From: Erythrobacter donghaensis
GTDB lineage: Bacteria > Pseudomonadota > Alphaproteobacteria > Sphingomonadales > Sphingomonadaceae
Assembly: GCF_001557325.1 (NCBI RefSeq)
Contig: NZ_LSJS01000096.1
Span: forward strand, 1 to 47,573
Reading direction: 5' to 3'
Length of the DNA stretch: 47,573 nucleotides
A program made the position numbers and the translations under genes. Positions 25,779 to 35,230 of this stretch are shown in pieces. The number at the start of each line of letters is the position of its first letter. Within the stretch, counting starts at the first letter, position 1. A model generated the notes under the pieces. The model had not been told where the DNA came from, searched no databases, and saw only the letters and a list, made by a program, of their open reading frames with translations.

Positions 25779-27086
25779 TCAGTCCCTTTCCTTGATGTCT
25801 GGAGTGGCGCCAGCGCCGCCGCGGTCGCCGCCCTGGATTGCGTGGATCGCCATCTGGCGGCGGTGGCGAGCATTCTGGCTGGCATGAAGCTTCTGCGCCC
25901 AGGCGGGTGTTCCTTCAGCTGCGCCTATCGGCGCGGCTGCGGGGGCGGCGCCGCCGGCACGGGTGCTTCCTGCTTCCCATGCGGCGCGCTGCCCACGATC
26001 GGCGGCAGCGCTAACGCCGAGACCGCCGCTCATCCGGTTGGCAGCCGCGCCGCGCATGGCGGTCGCAACGCCGCCGAGGCCCGCGCCGACGCTGGTCGAG
26101 CCCGAGGTTTCCTGCCCGAGCTTGTAGGCAGTGGATGCGGCAGACCCCATCGATGTACCGGCGCGGATCGCGCCGAGACCGGCCCCCGCGAGACCGCGTG
26201 CCGCGCCGACGGCGCCAGCGCCTGCCATCGCAAGACCTCCGCCGGCAAGCACGGTAGTGGCGATCACCGATCCGGCGCCGAGCTGCGGCGCGCCGGCGAC
26301 GAGGCCGGATGCGATTCCCGGGCCGAAGATGGAGAGGCCAAAGATCGCGAGGCTCGCGAGCATCAGCGACACGGCCTGTTCGATCGACACCTCGTCGCCG
26401 GTGATCGCACTGGTGAAGTCGGCGAAATAGTTAGAGCCGATGCCGACGATGACCGCGAGCACCATGACCTTGATGCCCGAACTGACGACGTTCCCGAGCA
26501 CCCGTTCGGCGAGGAACGACGTGCGGTTCCACAGCGCAAAGGGCACGAGCACGAAGCCGGCGAGCGAAGTAAGCTTGAATTCGAGGATTGTGATGAAAAG
26601 CTGGATCGCGAGGATGAAAAAGGCGGCGATGACGACGACCCAGGCGATCACCAGCACGGCGATCTCGATGAAATTGTCGAAGAAGGCGATCGGGCCAACC
26701 AACTCCTTCGCCTGCTCGAGGAGCGGCCATGCTGCCTCGAAGCCGGTCCCGGCCAGCTTGCCGGGTCGCAATAAATCGTCAGCCGTAATCGCGCTGCCCC
26801 CTGCGGTGAGGCCGAGGCCGGCGAAGCTGCGAAAGATGATATCGGACAGTGTCGAGAAGCTGTTGAGGATCAGGGCGAAGACGCCGACATAGAGGATCTT
26901 TTTGAGGAACTTGGCGATGACGTCGTCTTCGCCGCCGAGCGCCCAGAACAGCCCGGCGAGCGTGATGTCGATGCCGATCAGGATCGTGGTCAGGAAACCG
27001 ACGTCACCGCCCAACAGGCCGAACCCGCTGTCGATGTAGGAGGCGAAGGCCTCCATGAACTGATCGATGACATTCAGGTCATCCAT
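25779..27086 (-). CDS. trbL: conjugal transfer protein TrbL (VirB6-like)
   Basis: A polytopic inner-membrane channel component. About six hydrophobic segments lie in residues 20-290 (e.g. FLTTILIGIDITLAGLFWAL, ILYVGVFALILNSF, VLVIAWVVVIAAFFILAIQL, VMVLAVIVGIGS), followed by an Ala/Gly-rich cytoplasmic tail typical of TrbL. I used the ATG at 27086 (MDDLNVIDQF), since the longer frame from 27149 adds a poorly conserved Pro-rich extension. The 136-base gap to trbJ holds no trbK-like lipoprotein gene, so entry exclusion by TrbK appears absent. Confidence 0.9.
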   Translation of the reverse strand: MDDLNVIDQFMEAFASYIDSGFGLLGGDVGFLTTILIGIDITLAGLFWALGGEDDVIAKFLKKILYVGVFALILNSFSTLSDIIFRSFAGLGLTAGGSAITADDLLRPGKLAGTGFEAAWPLLEQAKELVGPIAFFDNFIEIAVLVIAWVVVIAAFFILAIQLFITILEFKLTSLAGFVLVPFALWNRTSFLAERVLGNVVSSGIKVMVLAVIVGIGSNYFADFTSAITGDEVSIEQAVSLMLASLAIFGLSIFGPGIASGLVAGAPQLGAGSVIATTVLAGGGLAMAGAGAVGAARGLAGAGLGAIRAGTSMGSAASTAYKLGQETSGSTSVGAGLGGVATAMRGAAANRMSGGLGVSAAADRGQRAAWEAGSTRAGGAAPAAAPIGAAEGTPAWAQKLHASQNARHRRQMAIHAIQGGDRGGAGATPDIKERD

Positions 27087-27222
27087 ATGGGCGGGTTCCT
27101 GCTTGAAGTTGAAAGGTGTCGCGGGGACCGGCGGCCATGAGAGGGGCAAGCCCTACGGCCCCCGCGACGAGACAGGTTCGGACCCGGGGGGAGCTGGGGG
27201 CGCGGTCCTCGCCTGCCTCAGC

Positions 27223-27975
27223 TCATTGGCGTGGCGTGTAAGCCTTGCCGTCGCCGAGGAAGCGGCGCGTCGACTCGCGTGCCTCGCGCGCGATCTGGCC
27301 CCGCTGCGCCTGCTCGACCGATTCCGCCCGGAACTGCGCCGCCATCATTTGCTGAAGCTGGAGCTGCTGCTTGGCGGTGAGCGCGAGAAGCTGGTTCGTG
27401 GCCTGCTGCGCCTGAAGCGAGCCTTCCGCGCCCTGGCTGCGCGCGACGATGTCGGCGAGCGCCTGCGTGTCGCTCCGTACGTTGTCGACGATGCGGTTCT
27501 GGACCCCCATCGTCTGGCGAAACGCGGACATCGCGGTATCGAGTTGATCGCGTGCGCGAGCCACACGCTGATCGCGGCGGAACACCTGATCGAACTCCTG
27601 CGGGTAGAGCTGGCGGAAGCGCTCGTCGAGCTGATCGATGCGGAAGTCGACGCCCTGCGCCTGGCCCATGAGCTGGTCGATCTGCTGGAGGCGCTGGCGA
27701 AGCTCCTGAAGTTGCGGGAAATCGATCCGGGACAGGTTCTTGCCCTGGTTGATCAGCATCTGCGCTTCGTTCTGGAGACTCTGGATCTGGTTGTTGATCT
27801 GGGCAAGCGTGCGCGCGGCGGTGAGCAGGTTTTGCGAATAGTTCGATGGATCGAACACACTGAGCTGGGCCGCGACGGGCGTCGAGGTCAACGCGATGCC
27901 GATACCGAGCGAGCCGACGGCGCCGAGCGCGAGAGCGGAGAGGCACGCATATTTGCGGATAGGGATACGGGGCAC
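27223..27975 (-). CDS. trbJ: conjugal transfer protein TrbJ (VirB5-like)
   Basis: A periplasmic, pilus-associated protein of 250 residues. It has a signal peptide (ALALGAVGSLGIGIALTSTPVAA) and then long Gln-rich helices (LAQINNQIQSLQNEAQMLINQ, ELRQRLQQIDQLMGQ) that form coiled coils as in VirB5/TrbJ proteins. It starts 6 bases after trbE. Confidence 0.9.
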   Translation of the reverse strand: MPRIPIRKYACLSALALGAVGSLGIGIALTSTPVAAQLSVFDPSNYSQNLLTAARTLAQINNQIQSLQNEAQMLINQGKNLSRIDFPQLQELRQRLQQIDQLMGQAQGVDFRIDQLDERFRQLYPQEFDQVFRRDQRVARARDQLDTAMSAFRQTMGVQNRIVDNVRSDTQALADIVARSQGAEGSLQAQQATNQLLALTAKQQLQLQQMMAAQFRAESVEQAQRGQIAREARESTRRFLGDGKAYTPRQ

Positions 27976-27981
27976 GGGAAA

Positions 27982-30450
27982 TTACTCCTTGTCTTCTGGG
28001 GGGCGGGCGGCAGGGTGACGCCCAAGCAGGTCGGCCGCCCAATCGAGGCCGGCTTGGGAGAGAAAGGTCGCGGCGAAGTCGGCCTGGCCCTTTTCGGCCA
28101 GCACCGCGTCTATGCGCTTCTGGCTGTCGGGATCGGACGCGCCGCACAACGCCAGCGCGATCGGGCCTAGCCCAAGCTCGAACAGCCGGTTGCCGCGCGC
28201 TGATTGCAGATAATATTGCCGCTTGGGCGTCGCGCGGCTGACCAGTTCGATCTGGCGCGCGTTGAGACCGAAGCGGACGTAGACCGTCTGGCCCTGCGGC
28301 TCGATCGCCCGATCATTGGGCAGCAAGATGCGCTGCGGACAGCTTTCGATGATGGCCGGCGCGATCGTGCTGTCGGCGATATCGGCTAGGCTCTGTGTCG
28401 CGAACACGACGCTGACGTTCTTCTTGCGCAGCACCTTCAGCCACTCACGGATGCGCGCGGCGAACAGCGGGTGGTCGAGGAACACCCAGGCTTCATCCAG
28501 TACGAGAAGCGTCGGCCGCCCGGTGAAGCGCTCCTCGAGACGATGGAACAGGTAGGTCAGCACGGGCGCAACGACGCCCGCCTGCCCCATCAGCGCTTCA
28601 GTCTCGAAGCACTGCACGTCGGCGATCGCTAGATCGTCTTCGGCGGCGTCGAGCAGGCGGCCGAACGATCCTTCGAGCGTATAGGGCGCGAGCGCCGATC
28701 GCAGCGGTGCCGATTGCAGCAGCAGCGACAGGCCGGTGAGCGTGCGTTCCTCGATCGGGGCGGTCGCGAGATTGGTGAGCGCCGACCAGACGGCCTCCTT
28801 GATCTCGGGTGTGACCAGTACTTTCTCATGGGCGAGCAGCGCGCCGATCCATTCGGTCGCCCAGGCGCGTGCGTTGGAGCGATCGATGTGGCGCAGCGGC
28901 TGGAAGGCGATCGTTCGCCCGCCCACGTCATCGGCATGACCGCTCTCACCGCCAAGCCCGAGCGCGTGATGCGCGCCGCCCATCGCCAGCACGGCCGCGC
29001 GCGCCGAAAATCCCTTGTCGAAGACATAGACCTGGGAGTCTGGATATCGCCGGAACTGAAGCGCGAGCATTGCGAGCAGCACCGACTTTCCGGCCCCGGT
29101 GGGTCCGACGATCAGCATATGACCGACGTCGCCGACATGCGTGCTGAGACGGAACGGCGTCGAGCCGCTGGTTTCCGCATAAAGCAGCGGCGGACCGTCG
29201 AGGTGCGGATTACGCGCCGGTCCTGCCCATACCGAGGACAGCGGCATGAGATGCGCGAGATTCAGGGTGTGGACGATCGGTTGCCGGACGTTCGCATAGA
29301 CATGGCCCGGCAGGCTCGACAGCCACGCCTCGACCACATTCATGCCCTCGCGGATGCAGGTGAAGCCGAGCCCGTTGACGATGCGCTCGACCGCGCGGAC
29401 CTTTTCCTCGACGCGGGCGCGGTCGATATCGGCAACGGTGATCGTCGTCGTCAGATAGCCGAACGCGACATGATCGCCGCCGAGCGCCTGCAAGGCGAGG
29501 TCGGCATCGACCACCTTGTTGTCGGCATCGCTGTCGAGAAGCTGGACCGGCTGGTTGTAGATGACTTCGCGCAGCAGCGCGGTGATCGACTTGCGCTTGT
29601 TGAACCACTGCCGCCGCAGGCGAGTGAGCGCTTTGGTTGCGTCGGTCTTGTCGAGCGCAATGAAGCGCGTCACCCAGCGATAGCCAAAATCCTCATGGTT
29701 GAGTCCGTCGAGGATGCCGGGACGGCTCGCGTTCGGAAATCCGAGGATGGTGAGCGTCCGCAGATGCTCGTCGCCGAGCATCGGTTCGAGCCCGCCGGTC
29801 AGCGGCGTGTCGGCGAGCAGCCCGTCCAGATAGATGGGCGTTTCGGGCACGGCGACGACATGGCGGCGCGCGGAGATCGCACCGTGGAGAAAGGTCAGCA
29901 TTTCGCTGTCGCCGAGCGCGCGCACCTCGGGCATGAAGCCTCTGAACAGGTCAAGCGCACGATCCGTCTCGGCGATGAAGCCGGCAAGCGCTTGTCGCCA
30001 GTCGCGGCCCTTCGCGTCGTCGCTGCGCTCGATCAGCGCTCGGCCCGCCGTGTCCGCCTGATCGGGCGGAGGCAGGAGGGTGAGCGTCAGATAATAGCGG
30101 CTCTCGAAATGCGCGCCCGCGCTTTCGAACGCCGCGCGCCGTTCCTCATCGACCAGCCACGACGCCGCATCGGGAAAGCTGCTGTCGGGATAACCCAGCG
30201 CTTCGCGCCGCTCGGCCTCGAAATGGAGTGCCCAGCCCGAGCCGAAGCGCTTCAGGACATTGTTCGCCCGCGCGCAGGCGGCGACAAGCTCGGCTTCGGT
30301 GGCGGATTCTAGATCGGGGCCGCGGAACCTGAGGACGCGCAAAAAGCTGCCGTCCTTGTTGAGCACCACGCCGGGCGCGACAAGCGCCGCCCATGGAAGA
30401 TGATCGGCGAGCCGGTCGGCCTTCTGACGGTATTCGCGCAGATTCAGCAT
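27982..30450 (-). CDS. trbE: conjugal transfer ATPase TrbE (VirB4-like)
   Basis: The T4SS motor ATPase that powers pilus assembly and substrate transfer. 822 residues; the CagE/TrbE N-terminal domain runs to ~430, then a P-loop (GPTGAGKS, 449-456) and Walker B (PTLLVLDEAW) followed by the Q-loop region VVFATQSLADI. The start at 30450 (MLNLREYRQK) is the usual TrbE N-terminus; a much longer frame to 30786 covers trbD and trbC in another frame. It overlaps trbD by 7 bases. Confidence 0.93.
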   Translation of the reverse strand: MLNLREYRQKADRLADHLPWAALVAPGVVLNKDGSFLRVLRFRGPDLESATEAELVAACARANNVLKRFGSGWALHFEAERREALGYPDSSFPDAASWLVDEERRAAFESAGAHFESRYYLTLTLLPPPDQADTAGRALIERSDDAKGRDWRQALAGFIAETDRALDLFRGFMPEVRALGDSEMLTFLHGAISARRHVVAVPETPIYLDGLLADTPLTGGLEPMLGDEHLRTLTILGFPNASRPGILDGLNHEDFGYRWVTRFIALDKTDATKALTRLRRQWFNKRKSITALLREVIYNQPVQLLDSDADNKVVDADLALQALGGDHVAFGYLTTTITVADIDRARVEEKVRAVERIVNGLGFTCIREGMNVVEAWLSSLPGHVYANVRQPIVHTLNLAHLMPLSSVWAGPARNPHLDGPPLLYAETSGSTPFRLSTHVGDVGHMLIVGPTGAGKSVLLAMLALQFRRYPDSQVYVFDKGFSARAAVLAMGGAHHALGLGGESGHADDVGGRTIAFQPLRHIDRSNARAWATEWIGALLAHEKVLVTPEIKEAVWSALTNLATAPIEERTLTGLSLLLQSAPLRSALAPYTLEGSFGRLLDAAEDDLAIADVQCFETEALMGQAGVVAPVLTYLFHRLEERFTGRPTLLVLDEAWVFLDHPLFAARIREWLKVLRKKNVSVVFATQSLADIADSTIAPAIIESCPQRILLPNDRAIEPQGQTVYVRFGLNARQIELVSRATPKRQYYLQSARGNRLFELGLGPIALALCGASDPDSQKRIDAVLAEKGQADFAATFLSQAGLDWAADLLGRHPAARPPEDKE

Positions 30451-30728
30451 GACAGATGCCCCTTCTGGCGAAGGTGGCGGACAAGGACCGGGGCGAAGTC
30501 GGGATCGCGCTTGGCGGCGAACACCGCGAGAGTGTGCCCGAACGCCCACATGGCCAGCCCGGCGATCCACTGCTGGAGACCGAGTCCGAGCGCGGCCGCG
30601 ATCGTACCATTGACGATCGCGATCGCTCGCGGCGCCCCGCCAAGCAGGATCGGCTCGGCAAGCGCGCGGTGCATCGGCGCCTCGAACCCCTCGATATGGC
30701 TGGCGCCATAGGAATTTGGCGCGTTCAC
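30444..30728 (-). CDS. trbD: conjugal transfer protein TrbD (VirB3-like)
   Basis: 94 residues: EGFEAPMHRALAEPILLGGA, then two hydrophobic segments (IAIVNGTIAAALGLGLQQW, IAGLAMWAFGHTLAVFAAK) and DPDFAPVLVRHL. This is the standard TrbD layout, a small inner-membrane partner of TrbE. It starts with GTG overlapping the trbC stop by 4 bases (GTGA) and overlaps trbE by 7. Confidence 0.88.
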   Translation of the reverse strand: MNAPNSYGASHIEGFEAPMHRALAEPILLGGAPRAIAIVNGTIAAALGLGLQQWIAGLAMWAFGHTLAVFAAKRDPDFAPVLVRHLRQKGHLSC

Positions 30729-31078
30729 GAGATGAGCGCCCCGCCGCCGAAGCTGAAGAAGCTGAGGAAGAAGCTCGACGCCGCAAACGCGATCGACAGG
30801 CCGAAGATGATCTGGATGAGGCGCCGGAACCCGCCTGCCGTCTCGCCGAACGCGAGCGTCAAACCGGTGACGATGATGATGATCACCGCGACGATCTTGG
30901 CGACAGGACCCTGGACCGATTCGAGGACCTGCTGAAGCGGTTCCTCCCACGGCATGCCCGAGCCGGCGGCCTGCGCGGTGGCGGCGAGCGCAAGCCCGAG
31001 GCCGATGGCGGCGCCGGTGAGGAAGATGCTCCGACGATCGGGAATACGGGCAGGAATACGGGACAAGCGCATGGTCAT
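30725..31078 (-). CDS. trbC: conjugal transfer pilin TrbC (VirB2-like)
   Basis: The major conjugative pilin precursor, 117 residues. A long signal sequence (to about AAGSG, ~40) is followed by two hydrophobic helices (VAKIVAVIIIIVTGLTLAFG; LIQIIFGLSIAFAASSFFLSFF) separated by a short basic loop (GGFRR). Processing and possible cyclisation are known for this family, but no TraF-type S26 peptidase gene is seen in the window. Overlaps of 4 bases join it to trbB and trbD. Confidence 0.9.
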   Translation of the reverse strand: MTMRLSRIPARIPDRRSIFLTGAAIGLGLALAATAQAAGSGMPWEEPLQQVLESVQGPVAKIVAVIIIIVTGLTLAFGETAGGFRRLIQIIFGLSIAFAASSFFLSFFSFGGGALIS

Positions 31079-32097
31079 TCTCCTTGGGGTTCGAGGGCGT
31101 GGTCGGGAGTAAGGTCGAGGACGGCGTAGCCGCCGTCGGGATCGAGGCCGGCGACGCGCGCGATCGTGTCGACGCGGCGCGCGAGGCCGCGCCCGGCGAT
31201 GAACACGATCATGTCGATGGCGTCGGCGATCAGCCGGCGCGGAACGGTGACGACGCTTTCCTGCACGAGCTGCTCGAGCCGGTAGAGCGCCGACACTGCC
31301 GAATTGGCGTGGACGGTTGCGATGCCGCCCGGATGCCCGGTGTTCCAGGCTTTGAGCATGTCGAGCGCTTCGCGCCCGCGCACCTCGCCAACGACGATGC
31401 GATCGGGGCGGAGCCGCAATGTCGAGCGGACAAGATCAGCCATCGTGACGCCGCCGGCTCCGGCAGTGCCAATCGTACGCGTGCGCAGCCCCACCACGTC
31501 GGGCGCGGCGCATTGCAACTCACGCGTGTCTTCAATGATGATGACGCGTTCGTCGAGGTGCGCCATCTCGGCGAGCAGCGCGTTGGCAAGCGTCGTCTTG
31601 CCCGAACTGGTGCCACCCGCGACCAGGATGTTCTTGCGCTCGACCACGGCCATCGACAGCAGTCGCGCCGTGTCGGCGGGCATGATGCCGTCCCGCACAT
31701 AGTCGAGCAAAGTGTAGATGCGCGCCGCGGGCTTGCGGATCGAGAAGCACGGCGCGAGGCTGACCGGCGGCAGGATACCCTCGAACCGCTCGCCCGCGCC
31801 TTCGCCGTGCGGTGGCAGCTCGGCTGACACGATCGGCGCATTGCCATGAACCTCTGTCCGTGCGTGGCTGGCAACCAGGCGGATGATCCGCTCGACCTGC
31901 GCGGGCTCATATTTGGTGCCGGTATCGATCCGGCCTTCGCCGAGTCGATCAAGGCGCAACACGCCGTCCGGGTTCACCATGATCTCGATGACCACCGGAT
32001 CGGCCAGCGCTGCGGCGATGGTCGGCCCCATCGCGGTGCGCAGCATCGCGCGCCGACGCCCTGCGGAATTATCGGAGCCGAAAAGCGTGTCGCTCAT
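31075..32097 (-). CDS. trbB: conjugal transfer ATPase TrbB (VirB11-like)
   Basis: A hexameric secretion ATPase of 340 residues. The N-terminal domain includes IEIMVNPDGVLRLDR. The RecA-like domain carries the P-loop GGTSSGKT (161-168), the Asp box IIIEDTREL, the His-box-like HPGGIATVHAN and LRPDRIVVGEVRG. It works with TrbE at the cytoplasmic base of the channel. Four-base overlaps connect it to the CopG-like gene and to trbC. Confidence 0.93.
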   Translation of the reverse strand: MSDTLFGSDNSAGRRRAMLRTAMGPTIAAALADPVVIEIMVNPDGVLRLDRLGEGRIDTGTKYEPAQVERIIRLVASHARTEVHGNAPIVSAELPPHGEGAGERFEGILPPVSLAPCFSIRKPAARIYTLLDYVRDGIMPADTARLLSMAVVERKNILVAGGTSSGKTTLANALLAEMAHLDERVIIIEDTRELQCAAPDVVGLRTRTIGTAGAGGVTMADLVRSTLRLRPDRIVVGEVRGREALDMLKAWNTGHPGGIATVHANSAVSALYRLEQLVQESVVTVPRRLIADAIDMIVFIAGRGLARRVDTIARVAGLDPDGGYAVLDLTPDHALEPQGE

Positions 32098-32519
32098 CGC
32101 CCACCTCCATTGTCTTTCGCGGAGGCAGCAAGCGTGCGCTGGCCGCTGGCGAGCGCTTCGCCGACGCGGGCAATGAACGCCTCGAAGCGGTCTCGGCCGA
32201 TCGCACGCGCCGCTTCGTCGGCTTCGGCCAAAGGGGCCTGCACCATCAGTTCATAGCGGATGAACAGCGCCAGGCTCTCGAGCAGCACATGCCCGTCACG
32301 CTCGACACGCCCCAGCGCGAGCGACATGCGATCGAGCCGCTGGCTGAACTTGTTCTCCAGCTCGCTCGCCGCCTGCCGGTTGAGCCAGGCGGTGAGCGCG
32401 TCGGTGAGGATCGCCGATTTGGACGCGCCGGGCTGGCTCGCCAGCGCCTCGAAGCGGTGGCTCAGATCTTCGGGCAGGAAGAGCTGGTAGCGGACGCGGT
32501 TGGGTTTGATCGCGGCCAT
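32094..32519 (-). CDS. CopG/ribbon-helix-helix regulator in the transfer operon
   Basis: 141 residues. The N-terminus (RYQLFLPEDLSHRFEALASQ, then SKSAILTDALTAWLNRQ) is a ribbon-helix-helix DNA-binding domain. A helical C-terminal half may mediate oligomerisation (ENKFSQRLDRMSLALGRVERD). A CopG-like gene between traG and trbB is standard in these elements and may control the trb operon. It starts 2 bases after traG stops and overlaps trbB by 4. Confidence 0.85.
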   Translation of the reverse strand: MAAIKPNRVRYQLFLPEDLSHRFEALASQPGASKSAILTDALTAWLNRQAASELENKFSQRLDRMSLALGRVERDGHVLLESLALFIRYELMVQAPLAEADEAARAIGRDRFEAFIARVGEALASGQRTLAASAKDNGGGR

Positions 32520-32521
32520 TG

Positions 32522-34567
32522 TCAGAAGTCCGGCAGCATGTCGGCGCTGCGACCCTGATTGATCGCGTGAGCGCGGATCAGCGTGCCGGTGGCGCCGGCG
32601 CGGTCCATCGCGTGCTTGTCGGCGATCGTGTCGGTGTCGTCGCTGTCCAGGCCGAGCAGGTCGAGCTGCTTTGGCGGCTCGGGTTTTTTGGCGGGTTCTT
32701 CGCCGAGGCCGGGGTGGCGCTGCTGTTGCAAGCCGCCGTCCTCATCCGCCTTCGCATCGTCATCGGGCTTGCCGAGCCGGGTATCGGGCGCGCGGACCAG
32801 TCCGCTCCAGTCGTTGGGGCGTGCCTGCGGCCGGTCGGGATAGTCTCCGGGCGCGGGCTGCGGCGGCGGTGCGATCCGCTCGCGGAAATTGCGGTCCTCG
32901 TAATAGCGCAGCTTCCTCGCGCGGATCGGGGCCATGCCGGAGACAAGGACAAGCTCATCCTTGGGCGGGAGCTGCATCACCTCGCCGGTGGTCAGGAGTG
33001 GCCGGGCGGTCTCCTGCCGGCTGACCATGACGTGCGCCAGCCAGGGCGCGAGCCGGTGGCCGGCATAGTTGCGCATCGCGCGCTGTTCGGTGGCGATGCC
33101 GAGCGCGTCCGAAATCCGCCGCGCCGTGCGCTCGTCGTTGGTCGCAAACGCGACGCGGACATGGCAGTTGTCGAGGATCGAGTTGTGCTCGCCATAAGCC
33201 TTCTCGATCTGGTTCAAGGACTGCGCGATCAGGAAGGCGCGCACTCCATAGCCCGCGAGAAAGGCAAGACTGGTCTCGAAGAAGTCGAGCCGCCCCAATG
33301 CCGGGAACTCGTCGAGCATCATCAGGAGCTTGTGCTTGCCCGCCCTGGCGGGATCGGCATCGAGCTTTTCGGTGAGGCGGCGGCCGATCTGGTTGAGCAC
33401 CAACCGCACCAGCGGCTTGGTGCGGCTGATGTCCGATGGCGGGATGACAAGGTAGAGCGAGACCGGATGGCCGGCCTCGACGAGATCGGCGATCCGCCAG
33501 TCGCAGCGCGATGTCACCGCGGCGACGGTCGGGTCGCGATAGAGCCCGAGAAACGACATTGCGGTGGAGAGGACGCCGCTGCGCTCGTTCTCGCTCTTGT
33601 TGAGCACCTCGCGCGCCGCCGAGGCGACGACGGGATGGATCTGCGGCGCATCCTTCGTGCCGAGGTGATTGGTGGTCATCATCCGCCGGAGCGTGGCGGT
33701 GAACGGCCGCTGCGGGTCCGACAGGAATGTGGCTACCCGTGCGAGCGTCTTTTCTTCCTCCGCATAAAGGACGTGGAGGATCGCGCCGACCAGGAGCGAA
33801 TGGGAGGTTTTCTCCCAGTGGTTGCGCCGTTCGAGCGCGCCTTCGGGATCGACCAGGATGTCGGCGATGTTCTGGACGTCGCGGACCTCATGCTCGCCGC
33901 GCCGGACCTCCAGCAGCGGGTTGTATTTGGCGGAAGCGGGATCGGTCGGATTGAACAGCAGGACGTGGGAGAAGCGCGCGCGCCAGCCGGCGGTGAGCTG
34001 CCAGTTCTCGCCCTTGATGTCGTGAACCACGGCGCTGCCGGTCCAGCCAAGCAGTGTCGGTATGACCAGCCCGACGCCCTTGCCCGAACGGGTTGGCGCG
34101 AACGCCATGATATGTTCGGGGCCGTCATGCCGGAGATAGCGGCCGCGCGAGCGGCCCAGGAATACGCCGGCATCACCGTAAAGGCCGGCCCGCTCGATCT
34201 CGTTCGGCCTGGCCCAGCGCGCCGAACCATAGGTGGTGACGTGACGCGACTGCCGCGCGCGCCAGAGCGAGCCTGCGATCGCCGCGCCGCAGCCGATGAA
34301 ACCGCTCGCGCCGGCGAGCGCGCCGGCCTTGTCGAAAACATGCGGCGCATAGGCATCGTAGTGATACCACCAGGGGAAGAGCGCCCAGGGACGATAGACC
34401 GGCGTGCTTCCAGCCATGAACCAGGCCGGACCAAGTTCGGGCTGGTAGGCGAGCATCGCCGCCGCCCATTGGGTCGCCGCCCAGAGGCCCGCGATCACGA
34501 TTGCGAACACGACAAGGATCTGGCCGATGAGCAATTTGGTCGGGGTCACGTTGAAGCTCCCGCCCAT
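32522..34567 (-). CDS. traG: conjugal transfer coupling protein TraG (VirD4-like)
   Basis: Brings the relaxase-DNA complex to the T4SS channel. 681 residues: two N-terminal membrane segments (LLIGQILVVFAIVIAGLWAA; AGASGFIGCGAAIAGSLW), P-loop APTRSGKG (157-164), HDIKGENW, LLMMLDEFPALGRLD (Walker B) and FLIAQSLNQIEKAYG. The C-terminal ~100 residues are Pro/Asp-rich and variable. It reads into the CopG-like gene and trbB. The cargo module and relaxase lie upstream; traG has its own 5' gap with possible promoters. Confidence 0.93.
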   Translation of the reverse strand: MGGSFNVTPTKLLIGQILVVFAIVIAGLWAATQWAAAMLAYQPELGPAWFMAGSTPVYRPWALFPWWYHYDAYAPHVFDKAGALAGASGFIGCGAAIAGSLWRARQSRHVTTYGSARWARPNEIERAGLYGDAGVFLGRSRGRYLRHDGPEHIMAFAPTRSGKGVGLVIPTLLGWTGSAVVHDIKGENWQLTAGWRARFSHVLLFNPTDPASAKYNPLLEVRRGEHEVRDVQNIADILVDPEGALERRNHWEKTSHSLLVGAILHVLYAEEEKTLARVATFLSDPQRPFTATLRRMMTTNHLGTKDAPQIHPVVASAAREVLNKSENERSGVLSTAMSFLGLYRDPTVAAVTSRCDWRIADLVEAGHPVSLYLVIPPSDISRTKPLVRLVLNQIGRRLTEKLDADPARAGKHKLLMMLDEFPALGRLDFFETSLAFLAGYGVRAFLIAQSLNQIEKAYGEHNSILDNCHVRVAFATNDERTARRISDALGIATEQRAMRNYAGHRLAPWLAHVMVSRQETARPLLTTGEVMQLPPKDELVLVSGMAPIRARKLRYYEDRNFRERIAPPPQPAPGDYPDRPQARPNDWSGLVRAPDTRLGKPDDDAKADEDGGLQQQRHPGLGEEPAKKPEPPKQLDLLGLDSDDTDTIADKHAMDRAGATGTLIRAHAINQGRSADMLPDF

Positions 34568-34891
34568 ACCGCCGGATGCGGTCGGGGCGCGGCTTCAAGA
34601 CTCGGCTATGGGCCGCCCGAAATGAACGGAGCCGCTGGGGGCTGGTGGGTGACCGAAGGAGATCACTCGTCGGCGACTGACTCAATATTCCAGCTCTGTT
34701 CTTTTGATCGAGCTATGACCCGAGTTGATGATTCTGCCCTGTCGTTGTCCCTCGAGGTGGCACTGACCACCACACCGCACCGCCGATGACCCGCTACACC
34801 CTGCAAAAATCCGAGCTGCAAATTCGGGCTTGCGTGTCGGATTATCAGACATTATATCGCATTTAATGTAGTGAAATCGTGCGAGGCATGC
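34568..34891. promoter_or_regulatory. divergent regulatory gap with dyad operator
   Basis: This gap separates leftward traG from the rightward cargo operon and has no plausible gene. At 34835-34851 lies a 17-base dyad TGTCGGAT-T-ATCAGACA (7 of 8 arm positions paired), followed by an AT-rich TATATC box (34852-34857). It is a likely operator/promoter for the XRE regulator encoded at 35227. Confidence 0.5.
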
Positions 34892-35230
34892 ATGGCGACA
34901 ATCGCTCCTCCGCAGCCCGCGGCAACCGCGTTTCCCAAAGCCGACGCCATTAGGGCGTTGGTCGACGAACTGCTGCAAGTGGCCAGGGCTGAGGCACAGG
35001 TGCGCGGAATTGCCCTGCCTCCGGAAAACCCGAAGATCATCCAGGCGCCCGTGCCACTCGACTCCTTGTCCGTGGTCGACACGCTTTGCGCGGTGGAGCA
35101 GGTCCTCGACATCGAGCTTCGCGACAGCATCGTCCGCACCGGCGGCTACAATTCGATCGAGAAGGCGATTGACGACCTCCTCCCTAAGATCGAACGCGTC
35201 TGGGTTAAGAAGAAAGGGTCGAAGCCATGA
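34892..35230 (+). CDS. acyl-carrier-protein-like protein
   Basis: 112 residues. After a ~50-residue helical/Pro-rich N-terminus, residues 55-100 read PLDSLSVVDTLCAVEQVLDI, then NSIEKAIDDLLPKI. This follows the carrier-protein pattern: DSL with Ser58 as the possible phosphopantetheine site, helix II, then a helix IV equivalent. No synthase or ligase lies nearby. A second ATG 7 codons upstream (34871) is possible. The stop overlaps the XRE start (ATGA), so the two proteins are made together and may work as a pair. The carrier assignment is by motif only; it could be a fold-alike adaptor without a prosthetic group. Confidence 0.5.
   Translation: MATIAPPQPAATAFPKADAIRALVDELLQVARAEAQVRGIALPPENPKIIQAPVPLDSLSVVDTLCAVEQVLDIELRDSIVRTGGYNSIEKAIDDLLPKIERVWVKKKGSKP

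Noticed and set aside
27087..27222. Search for trbK (entry-exclusion lipoprotein) between trbL and trbJ
   Set aside because: The gap is only 136 bases, with no lipobox-bearing frame.
27067..28170. 367-residue plus-strand frame opposite trbJ and trbE
   Set aside because: Arg/Leu-rich antisense translation crossing two real genes.
32519..34789. 756-residue plus-strand frame opposite traG
   Set aside because: Antisense shadow of traG; composition typical of a reverse-frame translation.
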